Assembly (NCBI GenBank): GCA_947000775.1
Contig: CAMQGK010000328.1
Location: 3,939,501 to 4,003,500, forward strand
Length of the DNA stretch: 64,000 nt
DNA from: Pterois miles
Taxonomy: Eukaryota > Chordata > Actinopteri > Perciformes > Scorpaenidae
Direction of reading: 5' to 3'
A model generated the notes under the pieces. That model did not search any database. It saw nothing but the letters and a program-made list of their open reading frames with translations, and had not been told where the DNA came from. The stretch's first letter is position 1. Each line of letters begins with the position of its first letter. Of the stretch, positions 24,426 through 35,740 are shown in pieces. Made by a program: the position numbers and the translations under genes.

Positions 24426-27400
24426 CTGTGGAGAGGATAAGAGCGGATGAAAGGCAGGACAAGAAAACACTGAAAGCCTGCAAGCTATTGCATCATACCT
24501 CTATTCTTGGAGCTGAGGCAGGTGCTTATAATGCAGGGCACAGTGCAACATGTCTCATACAAATTATGTTCAAATATGACACTATTTCCAGTAGCAATAC
24601 ATGCCATTTACCCGATGATGTATGTATGTATGAAGGGGCAGTGCTTAAAGTGGAAAAAAGATGAGTGCCACTACTCCCCTAATTCACATGTTGACGTGTG
24701 TATCAGCAATCTCTTACGACTTCCTATCAGTATTTCTTTGAACGTGTTGTGTCAGTCATAATCATTTGGGATTTTATTGTTATTATTTTACTTGGGTTAT
24801 GCATCTTCTATTACAACTAGAACATTATTGGGTCAAGGTGGTGTGTTTGTATATTTACCCACAGTGTTAACACTTAAAGTGCTCTCCTGTGTTATTTGTA
24901 GTATCGCCCTATAATATGTTATAGGATGTCTGTAGGCGGGAATCCAGACAGAGCTGAGGTGTGTGAGCTTTTCATTCAGGTGTTAGGAGCAGCGTTACAG
25001 TCAGGATGCTCCTACATATTAAACAGAGACACATTCTGAATTTATACAGTGGATAAACTATACTAGGAGATATTGGGTTTGGGCGTCCTCCTTCAAGAAA
25101 ATTTGATGTTTTTTGAATTAAAATGGTGCAATTTGACATCATTTTGGACCATTATTACTACTAGTTAAATGAATATTTTTATTATTTATCACAGCCTTCA
25201 TCTGAGCATTCAATTCTTTTGAAAATGTTTGTCCTGTAAAATAATTTTCTAAAAATCCAAAGAGCAAATTCACAAAATTCATGATATGTTTCATTAATTA
25301 TATTTAGTATATTATATAGTATATATTTAATATATACAGTTCACTAACTCTTTTACAAAAAGGACATGGACATTGCAGCACGGTGGTGCAGTGATTAGCG
25401 TTGTCGCCTCACAGCAAGAGGGTCGCAGGTTCGAATCTAGCTTGGGGCTCTTCTACATGTTCTCCCTGTGTTAGCGTGGGTTTTCTCCAAGTTCTCCGGC
25501 TTCCTCCCACAGTCCAAAGACAGTTAATCGATGACTCTACATTGCCTGTAGGTGTGAATGTGAGTGTGAATGGTTGTCTGTCTCTATGTGCCCTGAGATG
25601 GACTGGTGACCTGTCCAGGCTGAACCCCTCCTTCATCAGCCCTTCTCCAGCCCCCCAGAGACCCTTATAGGGAAAAGCGGCTGAAGATGGATGGACAAGG
25701 ACACTGCACTGGTAAATGACAGCATACAGTAGAATAAATTACCCTCCTTCTCAACCCCCCTCCTTATGCCGTACATTCTCTCTACATTATTTTTATGTTC
25801 ATATGGCTTGTGAGGCGCAGCGTAAATATGCTGGCACTGTGTTGTAAGATTATGACTCTCTCAGAGAACCTGATATGGAGGGGGTAGAGGAGAGTACCGG
25901 CAGCTTCGGAGAAGTTTTGTTATGTGAGAAAAAGTCACGGTACGCCAAGGAGTAAAATGTAGACATGCTGGTACTGTATACTGGAGAACCGGCCCACTTC
26001 AAGCACTGAGATGGGGAGGATGGAGAGCTGAGTTGTGTTTGACTTCAGTCACTTTGCCTTCAACGGTGACTTGATTTTAAAAAATAATTATTCAAAGGCA
26101 TAATCTTAACTTAATTCAAAACTTAACAAAGTTGTTTAAAGTCGTTAACCAATTCTCATAGGTGGCGTTACATTTTTCCCAAAAAACACATTCAACTAAT
26201 GCAAAACGGTATGCAGAATGCAGGAACATAATGGGTCTTGGAAAGGTTGGCTCTGACATAATGCAGTGTTTAACCCCCTCTGTGTGCAGCAAGCACCTCT
26301 GCTTTAGCCTGCAGCCCTGAACAGATGCTTGGGGGGAAGCACTGGTCATGGCTCCTGCTGAGACCGTAGAAAGCATGTTGGAAACTCAGCACTGCTGCAA
26401 ATTTAATACTGCACGAGGCAGCTTTGCCCATTGGCAGGATCAAAGGTGTGGTTGTACCTCCGAAAGGACCAAGACTTGGAGGGTATGGTTGCTTTTTTTT
26501 TCTGAGGCATATTCCAAGACTCACTGAACGCCACATAAATATGCTTCTGTGCAACAGCCAACAGAAAGAAACAGGAAAAGAGAACATGCTCCCACTTCCC
26601 TCGACAACGTTAGGGAAGACAGTGTGCTGATGTTTGATTTCTACTCTGTACAACGGGATTTTCTCACTTTGGCGACCGCAGGCCGTGTTCGTTCCAGCCT
26701 CTGACTGCGTTACTTTCGGTTTCACTCCTATATTTACAATTGTTAGCTACTCTCCTGAGCATGATATGTTTAGGAGCTTGTTATGAGCCTTTTGGGTGAC
26801 ACCTGTCCTGGTGGTACACGATCCCCATGAACTGTTTTCAAAGCAGAGCCAACACATTGGAAAGCAACACAATTCACACTGGGGTTACATTTTCACAAAT
26901 GGAAATCAAGAGCAAGCCCGCTAGTGTCACAGCTCACCGGCTGCCATGGCACTGGCTCGCATTGGCTGATTCTCAGGAGCAACAGGCTCACGTGCAACCT
27001 TCCAAATTACTGTAGCTAGGCAGTCTTTGCTGTACACCTCTCGTCACTGCAGAGGGCAGCAATGTGTGGAAACACTGCTCATCTTAAATCAACAAAAAAA
27101 TTACCGGTCTACAAATCTAAATAATGCATGAATAAACAGTGGCATACATGGCTCCAATGGACATCAGTGCATGAGCTGAATGGATGTGTTCATAATTGCA
27201 TTCTTTCCGCTGTTCAGTTTTTTTTTATCTCTGACCTCAATCAAACAGTAGATGACAGCGACATACTTTCAGAGTGCCTCTAATGGACACATCTCTCCAA
27301 TTACCCAGGCCTGTGTGCGTTTGTGTAGTTTGCCTTGAAAGTTTGTGTGTTTATGTAAATGTGTATTTTATGAGTTCCTGGGAAATAAAACAAAAGAATT

Positions 27401-29112
27401 ACTGACACATTCAAACATGCAGGCAGACTGAGATGTGCACACACATACACACACCTGATTTGCTCCTTCACATTTAATGAGAGAGAATGAGTAAATGAGA
27501 GGAAGGCAGATATCGTAGTGCACCAAAGGGACATTTTCCTCTCTCATTTCTTTCATTTTATTTAAATTGCTTTGTCTCTTCTTTTCCTCTACAATTACAC
27601 TCACCTGGCTTTGCTCAGACATCTCATCCGTTTGTCTCTTTTTCACTTCCTTCCTTTCTGTCTCTCTCTCTCTTTCTGTTGCTACTCTATCGCTCTCTCC
27701 TTTTTTTAGATTCAGCAAAAACTGCTCTGCTTGCTGACCCAAGTCTTGTTTGGCTGCACTCGTCAAGAGCACTCTGTTTAACAGCTTACAGTGTGTATGT
27801 ACTGTAAGTCCTCAAGTAACCTTGTTACATAAATTAGTCTGAGCCCACTGTTCGCCCATCGCTGCATCTGGCCCTTCAAAAATCATGAAAAAAAATCAGT
27901 TCCTCATGAACGCAGGAAATTTATGTCAAAGCTGTGACCTCTACAATGATCTATACTGTATATGTCTGTGGAATGATTTGCACTCATCTATAGATTTACC
28001 ATGATGCCCTATTTTAAACTGATGTGATTGATACTGTTTTAATTACAATTAAGACAGCAATAAGTCATGATGATGTCGTTATTATGATTATATATCAGAT
28101 ATCTGGATGCAAAATTAATTTCAGTTTGGTAGAGCATTCTGGGTGTCAGACAATGGACCTGTCTCACTCCGCCTTACGAAACTCCCACAAAATTAATTTG
28201 TACTGCAAAACATGTTGGAATCATGAAAACTGTCTAAATTAAAGATACCCAATATTAAAGGTGCCCTGTGGAGTTTTCTTATAAGCAAACAAAAGGTATG
28301 TTTATTAGTGTTACTGTTAAGGTCTAACAAAAGTGTTACATGCATTACCTTACTCATAAAATATTTAAAGGTCCTTAAAACGGGATTGGAAGCCTTTCTA
28401 TTGCCTCAACATGGTATCGGCTGGAAGCTGGGTGGCTGGCTGACAGTGCTAACAGTGCAAACAACAGCGAAAGTGCTGACAGAGCTAACAGTGTTGAACT
28501 GAAGGGACACCTGAGGAACCGGAGGAACCAGAGGGTGGGAGCTACTCTTCTGTGACGATGCCATCGGTCTGGACGTTGTAATCAGCTATAACTGCCGTAC
28601 GAAAGCAGTGCAGAGCAGCGGCCTCGAGCTAGCCGGAGGGGCACACACGGACATGCGCTAACAGCAGATGCGACCGGCCCGACTACATCAACATCGCATA
28701 TAGAAGCTCAGATTACAATGCACACAGAGGGAGAGCGGCTTCATTCTCTGCTCAGGTCCACATTACTCCACCATATCATTACAGCAAATAGTTGTTTGCT
28801 GCTATATTAATGCTGTGAATATCAAATTTAGCACATTAATCCTCTGATTCTCTGCCTTTGCTGGCACATTGCAGCATGTCTTAGGTTACCACCACCTGTG
28901 GATCAGTGGAGTTGTGTGACACCAAATGGCTGGGCTGAGTAATCTATCACCAAGGAGTATATGCGTTATCGAGCGTGTCCATGGGATTAACAAAACCGTG
29001 GCCCACTCATACACCGTTGGGGGCCACGAATTCCACAGGGACCCTTTTAAGAAAAATAGCTGTACTTGGGTCATGTTGTGTACATTATAGTATGGTATGT
29101 GTTGTACTTTAC
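24426..29112 (-). other. sgcz: sgcz intron, complete, 4.7 kb
   Basis: The intron lies between the 123-bp and 73-bp exons, phase 1, from GTAAAG to CTCCACAG. It carries one full-length SINE at 25377-25694. A 151-codon reading frame at 26270-26725 on the minus strand is the longest in the window, but it shows no motif and no splice-site logic. The remainder shows nothing recognisable beyond pyrimidine-rich tracts near 27540-27700. Confidence 0.85.
25377..25694 (+). mobile_element. tRNA-derived SINE of the DANA/HE1-like type, full length
   Basis: The head GCACGGTGGTGCAGTGATTA resembles a tRNA 5' half with an A box. GGTTCGAATCT is a B box. The body contains the fish hallmark CCTCCCACAGTCCAAAGACA, and the 3' end is GAAGATGGATGGA. 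It lies about 1 kb upstream (in gene sense) of the 73-bp sgcz exon. Related copies are at 14614-14928 (opposite strand) and 11867-11934 (fragment). Confidence 0.88.
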
Positions 29113-29235
29113 CTGTGACTCTAAGTTTCTCGGTGCCGATGCTGATCTCCTCTTCATCTGCGGAGAACAGAACTCTCTCGCCATCTGCACTCCTCACCTC
29201 AAACCTCTGACACTGAGCCTCTACCATTTCTGAAC
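29113..29235 (-). CDS. sgcz: zeta-sarcoglycan, internal 123-bp exon
   Basis: Two bases complete a split glycine, followed by 40 codons and one base of the next glycine. The translation runs SEMVEAQCQRFEVRS, then RVLFSADEEEISIG, then TEKLRVT. This is the sarcoglycan extracellular beta-rich region, and EAQC followed by RFEV is the zeta-type variant as I remember the family. The acceptor has a long pyrimidine run and ends CTTCCTTAG. The donor is CACAG/GTAAAG. Phase is 1 at both ends and the length is divisible by three, so an isoform without this exon would stay in frame. The open frame continues into the intron on both sides, but similarity stops at the splice sites. The length and boundaries fit the conserved gamma/delta/zeta exon structure. 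Confidence 0.96.
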
Positions 29236-31000
29236 CTAAGGAAGAGAGAGAGAGAAAGAGACTTTTATCAGAGGAACATTCAAGACCCATAAACCGGTCC
29301 GTCTGCTCGATGTTTCTATCCAAAGCTCCTTACAGAACCATTAGTGCATGAAGGTTTATCCTGAATGACCACAGAGGGACATGATCTCTGAAATCCAGCA
29401 TCTCTAAGTGTTGTCTTGCTGCAACACCAGTGCAATATCAGTACAGATGTTGGGACCTAACATGATCCACGCTGTTGTGATACTGTACGTAATCAGTAGG
29501 GAGATATAGAAAAATAATTATGCCTGGAACAATGTCCCAGTTATGGTGCCTTCAATTAAAACTTATGAGCTTGTATTTACAAGATGAGAAGTCGTGAACA
29601 CAATATGTGTTGCGTTCAAGTGGCTAAGTTGTGAGAACACTGTTGCTAGGTAACGGCAATATTGACATTCCTGTCCGAGTGTAGAAGCCACAGAGGCTAA
29701 TAATTTACCAAGCTAGCAAGTGGGGAACATAATGAAGGAAATATAAAGGCATAATGACAGAGGAGAAAGACGAGGCCTTTGGGAATATAAAAAATTTCCT
29801 CAGACATTACAATGTATGACTAAAATTATAATATATTAACTTATTATGTACAGAAAAATGAACTTCCAAGGCCATTTCTGACATCAACAAACATGTCACA
29901 GCTCGTGAACTCTGAGATTTCAGAAACTTTCCAACTTCCAAAAGAGGGGGGCGTTCATATAGACTCAACTTGGTAAACACGACTCCATTTGAAGGCACCA
30001 TTTGTCTGGATAATCCACAGATTGTTGGAACTACTTTCTCCTGAAGAAACAGTCAACATGGAAACTGTTGACAGCGTGCTCTGTGGATTATTCAAAGTGA
30101 AGGAGGATGGTTGCTGTAAAGGGCATTTTTAGCATTTACTCTTTTATTCTGAGCATGCTTAGTTGAAGTGGCCCTTTTAAGCAGCTTTCGTGAACTGGTT
30201 ATGTAAAATCACTTTGCATCAGCCATTGATCGGTAAAAGGACTTTAAATAATATGAAAACATTGCAGTTATTCCTTAGATTGTTGCAGAATCTGTGAAAG
30301 CAAGACAGCGTGCAGGTAGGTGGTGTGATCCAGGTAGCATCACAGCACAGGTGAACCGTAAGCTGGGACCTCACAGGTGAAGTGATACAAACAAAAGTCA
30401 ACAGTCAGACAGGACTCACTTGTGTTTGGAGTCCCTGTAAAACTTGAGAATTATAACATTACATTTCCCTTTATGACAAAAACATCATTTAAAGAGAGTT
30501 GCTGGGTGTGACAAAGAAAATATATAAATCATACGTTGAAGATAATATTTTGGACACATTACACATTGTCTACCTCATGAGGAAGAACTCATTATTTTGG
30601 CTGCCAAGTTTGTCAAAAGGAAATGACCTTTTAACAGTAATAAACATATTTCCATTCAATCTGCACATAGTCAAAAAAAGTGAAAAATGTGTGTATATAC
30701 CATACATGCTGTAGACACTGAAAATAAATCAAAAAAAGGAAGGAATTGACCGCATTAAAGAAAAAACAATGTGCTTTCAAACCTCTTCCTCTTTAAAAAC
30801 AGATGAAGAGAATTCGGCTCTCTTCAGGATATTTTCGTGCACTGGGAGAGGTGCTTACCACGACCATCACATTAACATTAAATTTCTCCAAGAACTCCAG
30901 CTGATATGATTTAGTTGATAGTTAAGTCACAATACTAAAAGATTAAATCAACAGTAAATTTATTTGGCATTATTTCCACACTTAGGGGAACAAAACATAT

Positions 31001-31563
31001 TGTTTACATGCACAATACATTATTACAAAAAAGATAATATTCCGACTAATCCGTTTACATGGGTGATGAAGAATAATATTCCACTAATATTCCCATATAC
31101 TGTACATGCAGCCATGCATACGGACTTGTTGGACCGTGCAAACACAGCCCCCCTTCTTTCTTTCAACCACCTTCTTGAAAGGTTGGTGTTGCGATGTTTG
31201 CACATATCCAAAAAAATGTTCAGATCATAATGTTTAACAGTGTGGGCTTTTCTTTTGTGCATGCATCTCTGCAAACTGTCAGCTTCTTGGTTTGTGATGC
31301 GCAGAGCTGGCCGCAAACAGGCAAGAAATGTCAGGCTGGGTGTCGCAAACTACTGTAAAAACCCCAATTGAGACGTCAAATACGCTGTGTAAATGTCCAA
31401 AACATGCTCAATGCTTCTAAAATCAATAATATCAGCACATTTCACATGTCTTAATCAGAAAATGCACCAATCAGAATAAGGCCTAATTCAGACTATCCAA
31501 AAAGTTTACATGATGTCAAATTCAGACATTGTCATATATGAAATATTAGTGTGCATGTAAATG
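31001..31563. mobile_element. MITE with TGTTTACATGCAC ends
   Basis: The left end TGTTTACATGCACAATAC and the right end AGTGTGCATGTAAATG are inverted repeats of about 13-20 bp. There is no transposase and no clear target duplication. The minus-strand reading frame at 31023-31316 is within the element and is not a gene. Confidence 0.65.
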
Positions 31564-32411
31564 TGGTCACTGTAGATTCGTTGCTGCTGTCTTTTCAAGA
31601 AAACATTGGCCATGAGATTTGAGACTTGAGACCAAATCACCAACAGTGGTCACAGCAGCAGTTTTCCTTTTGTTCATTTTGTGATTTGGACTGTGATGTG
31701 CTGCCATGCCAACCCAGCTGAGCCCAAAGGAAACTCTCTCTCTCCCCTTTCTGCACTGTCTGGTCTCCCAGGCTATTACAAGTGTCAATTAGAAACCCAG
31801 AGTGCCTTGTCAGTAATAATCAAACTTTATTAGCAGCCATCAATCTGGGATTAGGCTCCTTTTCTCATCTCCCTCTCTCTCTTTCTATCACTGTCTTTAT
31901 CCTGTCTATCTCTCCCTCCTTAAGCCTCTCTCCCCCACCGACTGTTTGAAAAAGCGATTGAGATCTGTGTTGTGGAAGGTTCACCCTAAAGCAAGGTGTG
32001 TGTATGTGTGTTACAAATCTATGCAAAGATGGAGGGGATGGATGGGGGGTGGTTGCCAGTTAGAGATGGGGGAAGTATGTGGGGATTGAGAGAGGGAAAG
32101 AAAGAAGAGGGTTTAAGAAGGAACGATAAAGGGAAAGTGAAGCTGGTTTAAATTGGAGATGTGCTGTGCTGGTTGCTGTCTCAGACACAGTTCTCTTTGG
32201 CTGTTCAGCTCTTGTCCTATAATACGTAGTGCAGATTTCCAGCATGGTTGCAAGTCAGCATATTTCCAAAGATTTGTGTTTTATTCACTTTTTTTGTTCT
32301 TTTCGTCTTCTTAGTAAGGGTGTATAAAAGATTTTGAAGATAGGCAGCTTTAGTGATAGTGGAAACTTGGAAAAACTGAGTGAAATGAGGTAAAGTTGTT
32401 GTGTATCGGAC

Positions 32412-32712
32412 CAGGGCTGTAACTAACCATTACTGTCACTGTTGATTATCTCTCGCTTATTTTCTCCATTAACTGATTTGGTCTATAAAATATCAGAAAA
32501 TGGTGAAAAATGTTCAGTGTTCAAGCCCAAGACGATGTCCTAAAACGTTTTGTTTTGTCCACAACTCAAATACAGTTTATCCAGTTTACTGTCATTGAGG
32601 AGTAAAGAAACCAGCAAATATTCACATTTAAGAAGCTGGAATGATTATTCGATTAGAAAAATATTAATTTATTTGGTAGTTGACAACTAATCAAGTAATT
32701 GTTGCAGCTCTA
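32412..32712. mobile_element. hAT-type MITE with near-exact 8-bp target duplication
   Basis: The element begins CAGGGCTGTAACTAA and ends GTTGCAGCTCTA, which are imperfect inverted repeats. The flanks are TATCGGAC (32404-32411) and TATCGGCC (32713-32720), 7 of 8 identical. The interior (GGTCTATAAAATATCAGAAA, GTAAAGAAACCAG) matches a MITE I recall as abundant in fish. It abuts the hAT element that starts at 32733. Confidence 0.8.
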
Positions 32713-32984
32713 TATCGGCCGCATTTACTATACAGCAGGCGTGGACAGTTATTTTTCCTGAGGGGCCACATGAGAAACCCAGATTGTTGCTGGCAGCCAA
32801 ACAAATACTGTCAGAAGTAACCTCTATTTTATCACTATAGATAACATACTCGGCACTTATTTTTCAGCATTTAATATACTGAAAGTCACTCCAAACAGCA
32901 CATTATTAAGAAAATTACATCATATACAGGAGTCTTTGAAACGCACAGGGCTGACTGTTTAGGGTGGTAATGTTTCCATTAACA

Positions 32985-33220
32985 AAACTTAACATTTAAT
33001 TTAACATTTACACTTACGTTTAACATTTAACTCAACATTCACACTTACGTTTAACATTTAACTCAACATTCAATTCGATAACCAACATTCACACTTACGT
33101 TTAACATTTAACTCAACATTCACACTTACGTTTAACATTTAACTCAACATTCACACTTACGTTTAACATTTAACTCAACATTCACACTTACGTTTAACAT
33201 TTAACTTAACATTCACACTT
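32985..33220. repeat. 31-bp minisatellite, six units
   Basis: The unit contains ACTTACGTTTAACATTTAAC followed by TCAACATTCAC. Unit starts are at 33012, 33043, 33093, 33124, 33155 and 33186, all 31 bp apart except one 50-bp step caused by a 19-bp interruption around 33072-33090. It lies inside the hAT element. Confidence 0.93.
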
Positions 33221-33230
33221 GCTTTGTAAA

Positions 33231-33410
33231 AACTCCTCTCTGCTTTAGTATCTCAGCTAGCAGCCCCTCGGCTGTCCTCTCCTTCTCATCTCCAGACAGG
33301 TTTCTGAATTTTTCTGCATGTTTTGTCTCAAAGTGACGGTTCTAGTTGTATTCTTTGAATACAGCCATGTTTGTTGCAAACTAAGCACACAGCTTTACCG
33401 TCAACGTCCT
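33231..33410 (-). pseudogene. hAT transposase N-terminal fragment (BED zinc finger), broken
   Basis: Read on the minus strand, one frame gives GKAVCLVCNKHG with the CxxC half of a BED finger. After a frameshift the next frame gives MAVFKEYN, an in-frame TAG, then NRHFETKHAEKF with the HxxxxH half, and then a charged stretch ending EGLLAEILKQ. This is the arrangement of ZBED/SCAND3-like hAT transposases. The frameshift and stop show it is dead. No catalytic domain remains in this 0.9-kb element. Confidence 0.75.
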
Positions 33411-35184
33411 TGGAAAAACACTTAGTAGTCCATTACTTATTATAGATGTGCCGCCTCAGCAGGTGACGCTACTTCAAAAATCACTCACATCAATTTACAT
33501 CAGTGTCAAGTGTGAGAGGAAGAAGCACTAATAATACACAAGCTTCGTAGGTATAATTGTGTGGTTTTCCTGAGACCTCCCGGGCCGGGCAGAACCATCT
33601 AGAGGGCCGGTTCCAGCCCGCGGACTGGTCTGCTGTAGAGGAAGAGCAGTAGCATCACACAACGAGGTAACAGACGACCATATGTCACCGTCTATAATGT
33701 GATGCCTATTTACAGATAGGAGACAACGGCTGATAAAACGATATGCTCTTTAACTACAGTATTACGACTCAATCTTCTCCTTGCACTGGGGCTGTAATAT
33801 GTGATTACATAAGAATTGTGCCTCTGGCTTTAATGGTAAATTGAAATGAACCCGGGAAGAAAAAAAAAAAATGCTTATGGAATGAACAAAAAGCAATTTG
33901 GTGCTCTATATGTGTGCAGCAGCGGCAGCACGTTGAAACAAAGTGGCCGGAAGTTATTTGTTTGAAATGATCGCTTCGAGGAAAGGACTGACAGAGAGTG
34001 GAGCGATGGCTGGCGGTAACATCTCGGCTGAGCAGTTTAACTTTATGCAAATGACTGTTGATGCGCTGTAGCAATGGGGAATTAAACGGTAGCTGTGTTC
34101 ACTTTATGCTTTTTTAATGCCGCAAAACTTCTTTGAGTTTAGTTCTAATTGATGTGTCAGTCAGTAATCCTCTAAGTGTGAGATGGAAAAAAAAGGGTTT
34201 TTATAGCTGTAGTCACTCACAAATGTTTGTTCTGCATGTCTGTTAACAGTGACAACAGTGAAAAGAATAAATCATAAAAAGCGTGAAATATCAAGGCTCT
34301 CCACAGCAGACCTAATGAAACTCAGACACTTTGTAATAACATTACTCCATTGCGTCAAATGTCTCCTGTCATTGTGCACATTCAGTTGTCGGCAACATGA
34401 ACTTGTCCAACAATAACTATCTGATCTTTTTGGTTTCATCTTGTTAGCAATTTGCAGGTAGCTAGTGTTAATACTGTGTGAATTAAGTGCTTTTGGTCAA
34501 TTATTTTGCGAATGTCTCTCCCATTGATACCACCAAAGTAATTCTGCTGTCACCAATAACAACAGGACTCCTCGTTAGGCAGACGTGTTAATTGATGCGC
34601 TGATTTAAATAATCACTTCCTGACAAGATCGCCTCTGTTGTCACAAGTGCCTTCCTCAGCAGGATCCTTCGGTAATAATAAAGCTTTTACAATATCTCAC
34701 TGACGACTAGTAGTGCTAGAGAACAAAAAAAAAGAGGCATTACAGTCCAGCGCATGTGACTGAAGTCCTGAGTCAGATCTGAACTTCCTAACAGGTCAAG
34801 CGTGTGACATGAGCCTTGGTCTGCTGAGCCATTAGGGGGCCCTGCAGAAATCACAGCCATTTAAATGCTTAAACCACGGTGCTGGAGCTCTGCGTTCAGT
34901 TTATTACCACTTTCAAACACAAACACTGCATTTCATTTGGGATAATGAATGCATGCTCCACTCACTTTTGCCTATTCATACCAGCCTGCTGTCACATGTT
35001 AATTTCTGGTTGTCATGGTTCACACAGATTCCCCGCTGGCAACTACAGCTCCCCACACATCCCTGCTCAACAATACGCTCACACCAGAGCACATTAGTTG
35101 ACGAGGTCATTAACAGCAGGTTCTGCACTATTTGCACTGATGTATGACAGTGTGTGAAACTAATTTTCTTTATTTCGGTCATCT

Positions 35185-35740
35185 TATTAGAGCTGAAGTG
35201 GGTGGAAATGGAGCAAATATGATTTAAAAAAGTTATTTTGATAAAACGATCACTATATCCTGACAGTAGTGTATGAGACCGGTAAATAATCATGTTCCTC
35301 TGTGTCCTCTGGTGCTCCCAATGGCATCTACAAGCCTTCACAGACTGGGGGTAAACAACCAATCAGAGTCAATCACTCGCAAACTAACAGTCAAACTAGG
35401 CAGCACTGATCAAATATGAATCAATATTCTGGACTATTTCTCACCTCAAATGTTTTCAGAAAGTGTGTGACCCAGCAGCCATGTTGTGATCAGTAGAGGA
35501 AATACCAAGCACCGCCCACCAGCTGGAGCACAGCCAGTAGGAACTCTGTCTTCACCGAAATGACCTGTGATTGGCCAAAGTCTTCAGTCACGGGATAGTT
35601 TTTTTTAAAGCCTGAAAACAGCCACGAGGAGGTCCAGGCGTCTAGTTTCCTGTCAGAACACTTGAATCACAATATGCTGAAAGGTTATTATGGAAGTTTA
35701 GTCCAGTGATTCAAAAAACTTGCTGCCTATTTCAGTTTTA
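35185..35740 (+). mobile_element. MITE family 2, second long copy
   Basis: Colinear with 20330-20960, with small deletions around the AATCAGAGTCAATCACTC segment. The element reads in the same direction as the 20-kb copy and opposite to the 38040-38480 copy, which is only 2.3 kb away. Confidence 0.7.

Larger units (their letters stand above)
32733..33635 (-). mobile_element. degenerate hAT element with BED-finger remnant
   Basis: The ends CAGCAGGCGTGGACAG (left) and GGACTGGTCTGCTG (right) are short imperfect inverted repeats. The subterminal phrases GAGGGGCCACATGAGA and GGGCCGGTTCCAGCC are typical of fish hAT ends. Internally it carries a broken BED-finger coding piece on the minus strand (33231-33410) and a 31-bp minisatellite (about 32985-33220). 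No matching target duplication was seen. Confidence 0.7.

Noticed and set aside
26270..26725. 151-codon minus-strand reading frame, the longest in the window
   Set aside because: No recognisable domain, and no conserved motif or supporting splice or promoter signals. It is consistent with chance in an intron.
28886..29323. 145-codon frame as a single-exon gene
   Set aside because: Only the 41-residue part between the splice sites is sarcoglycan. The rest is read-through into intron.
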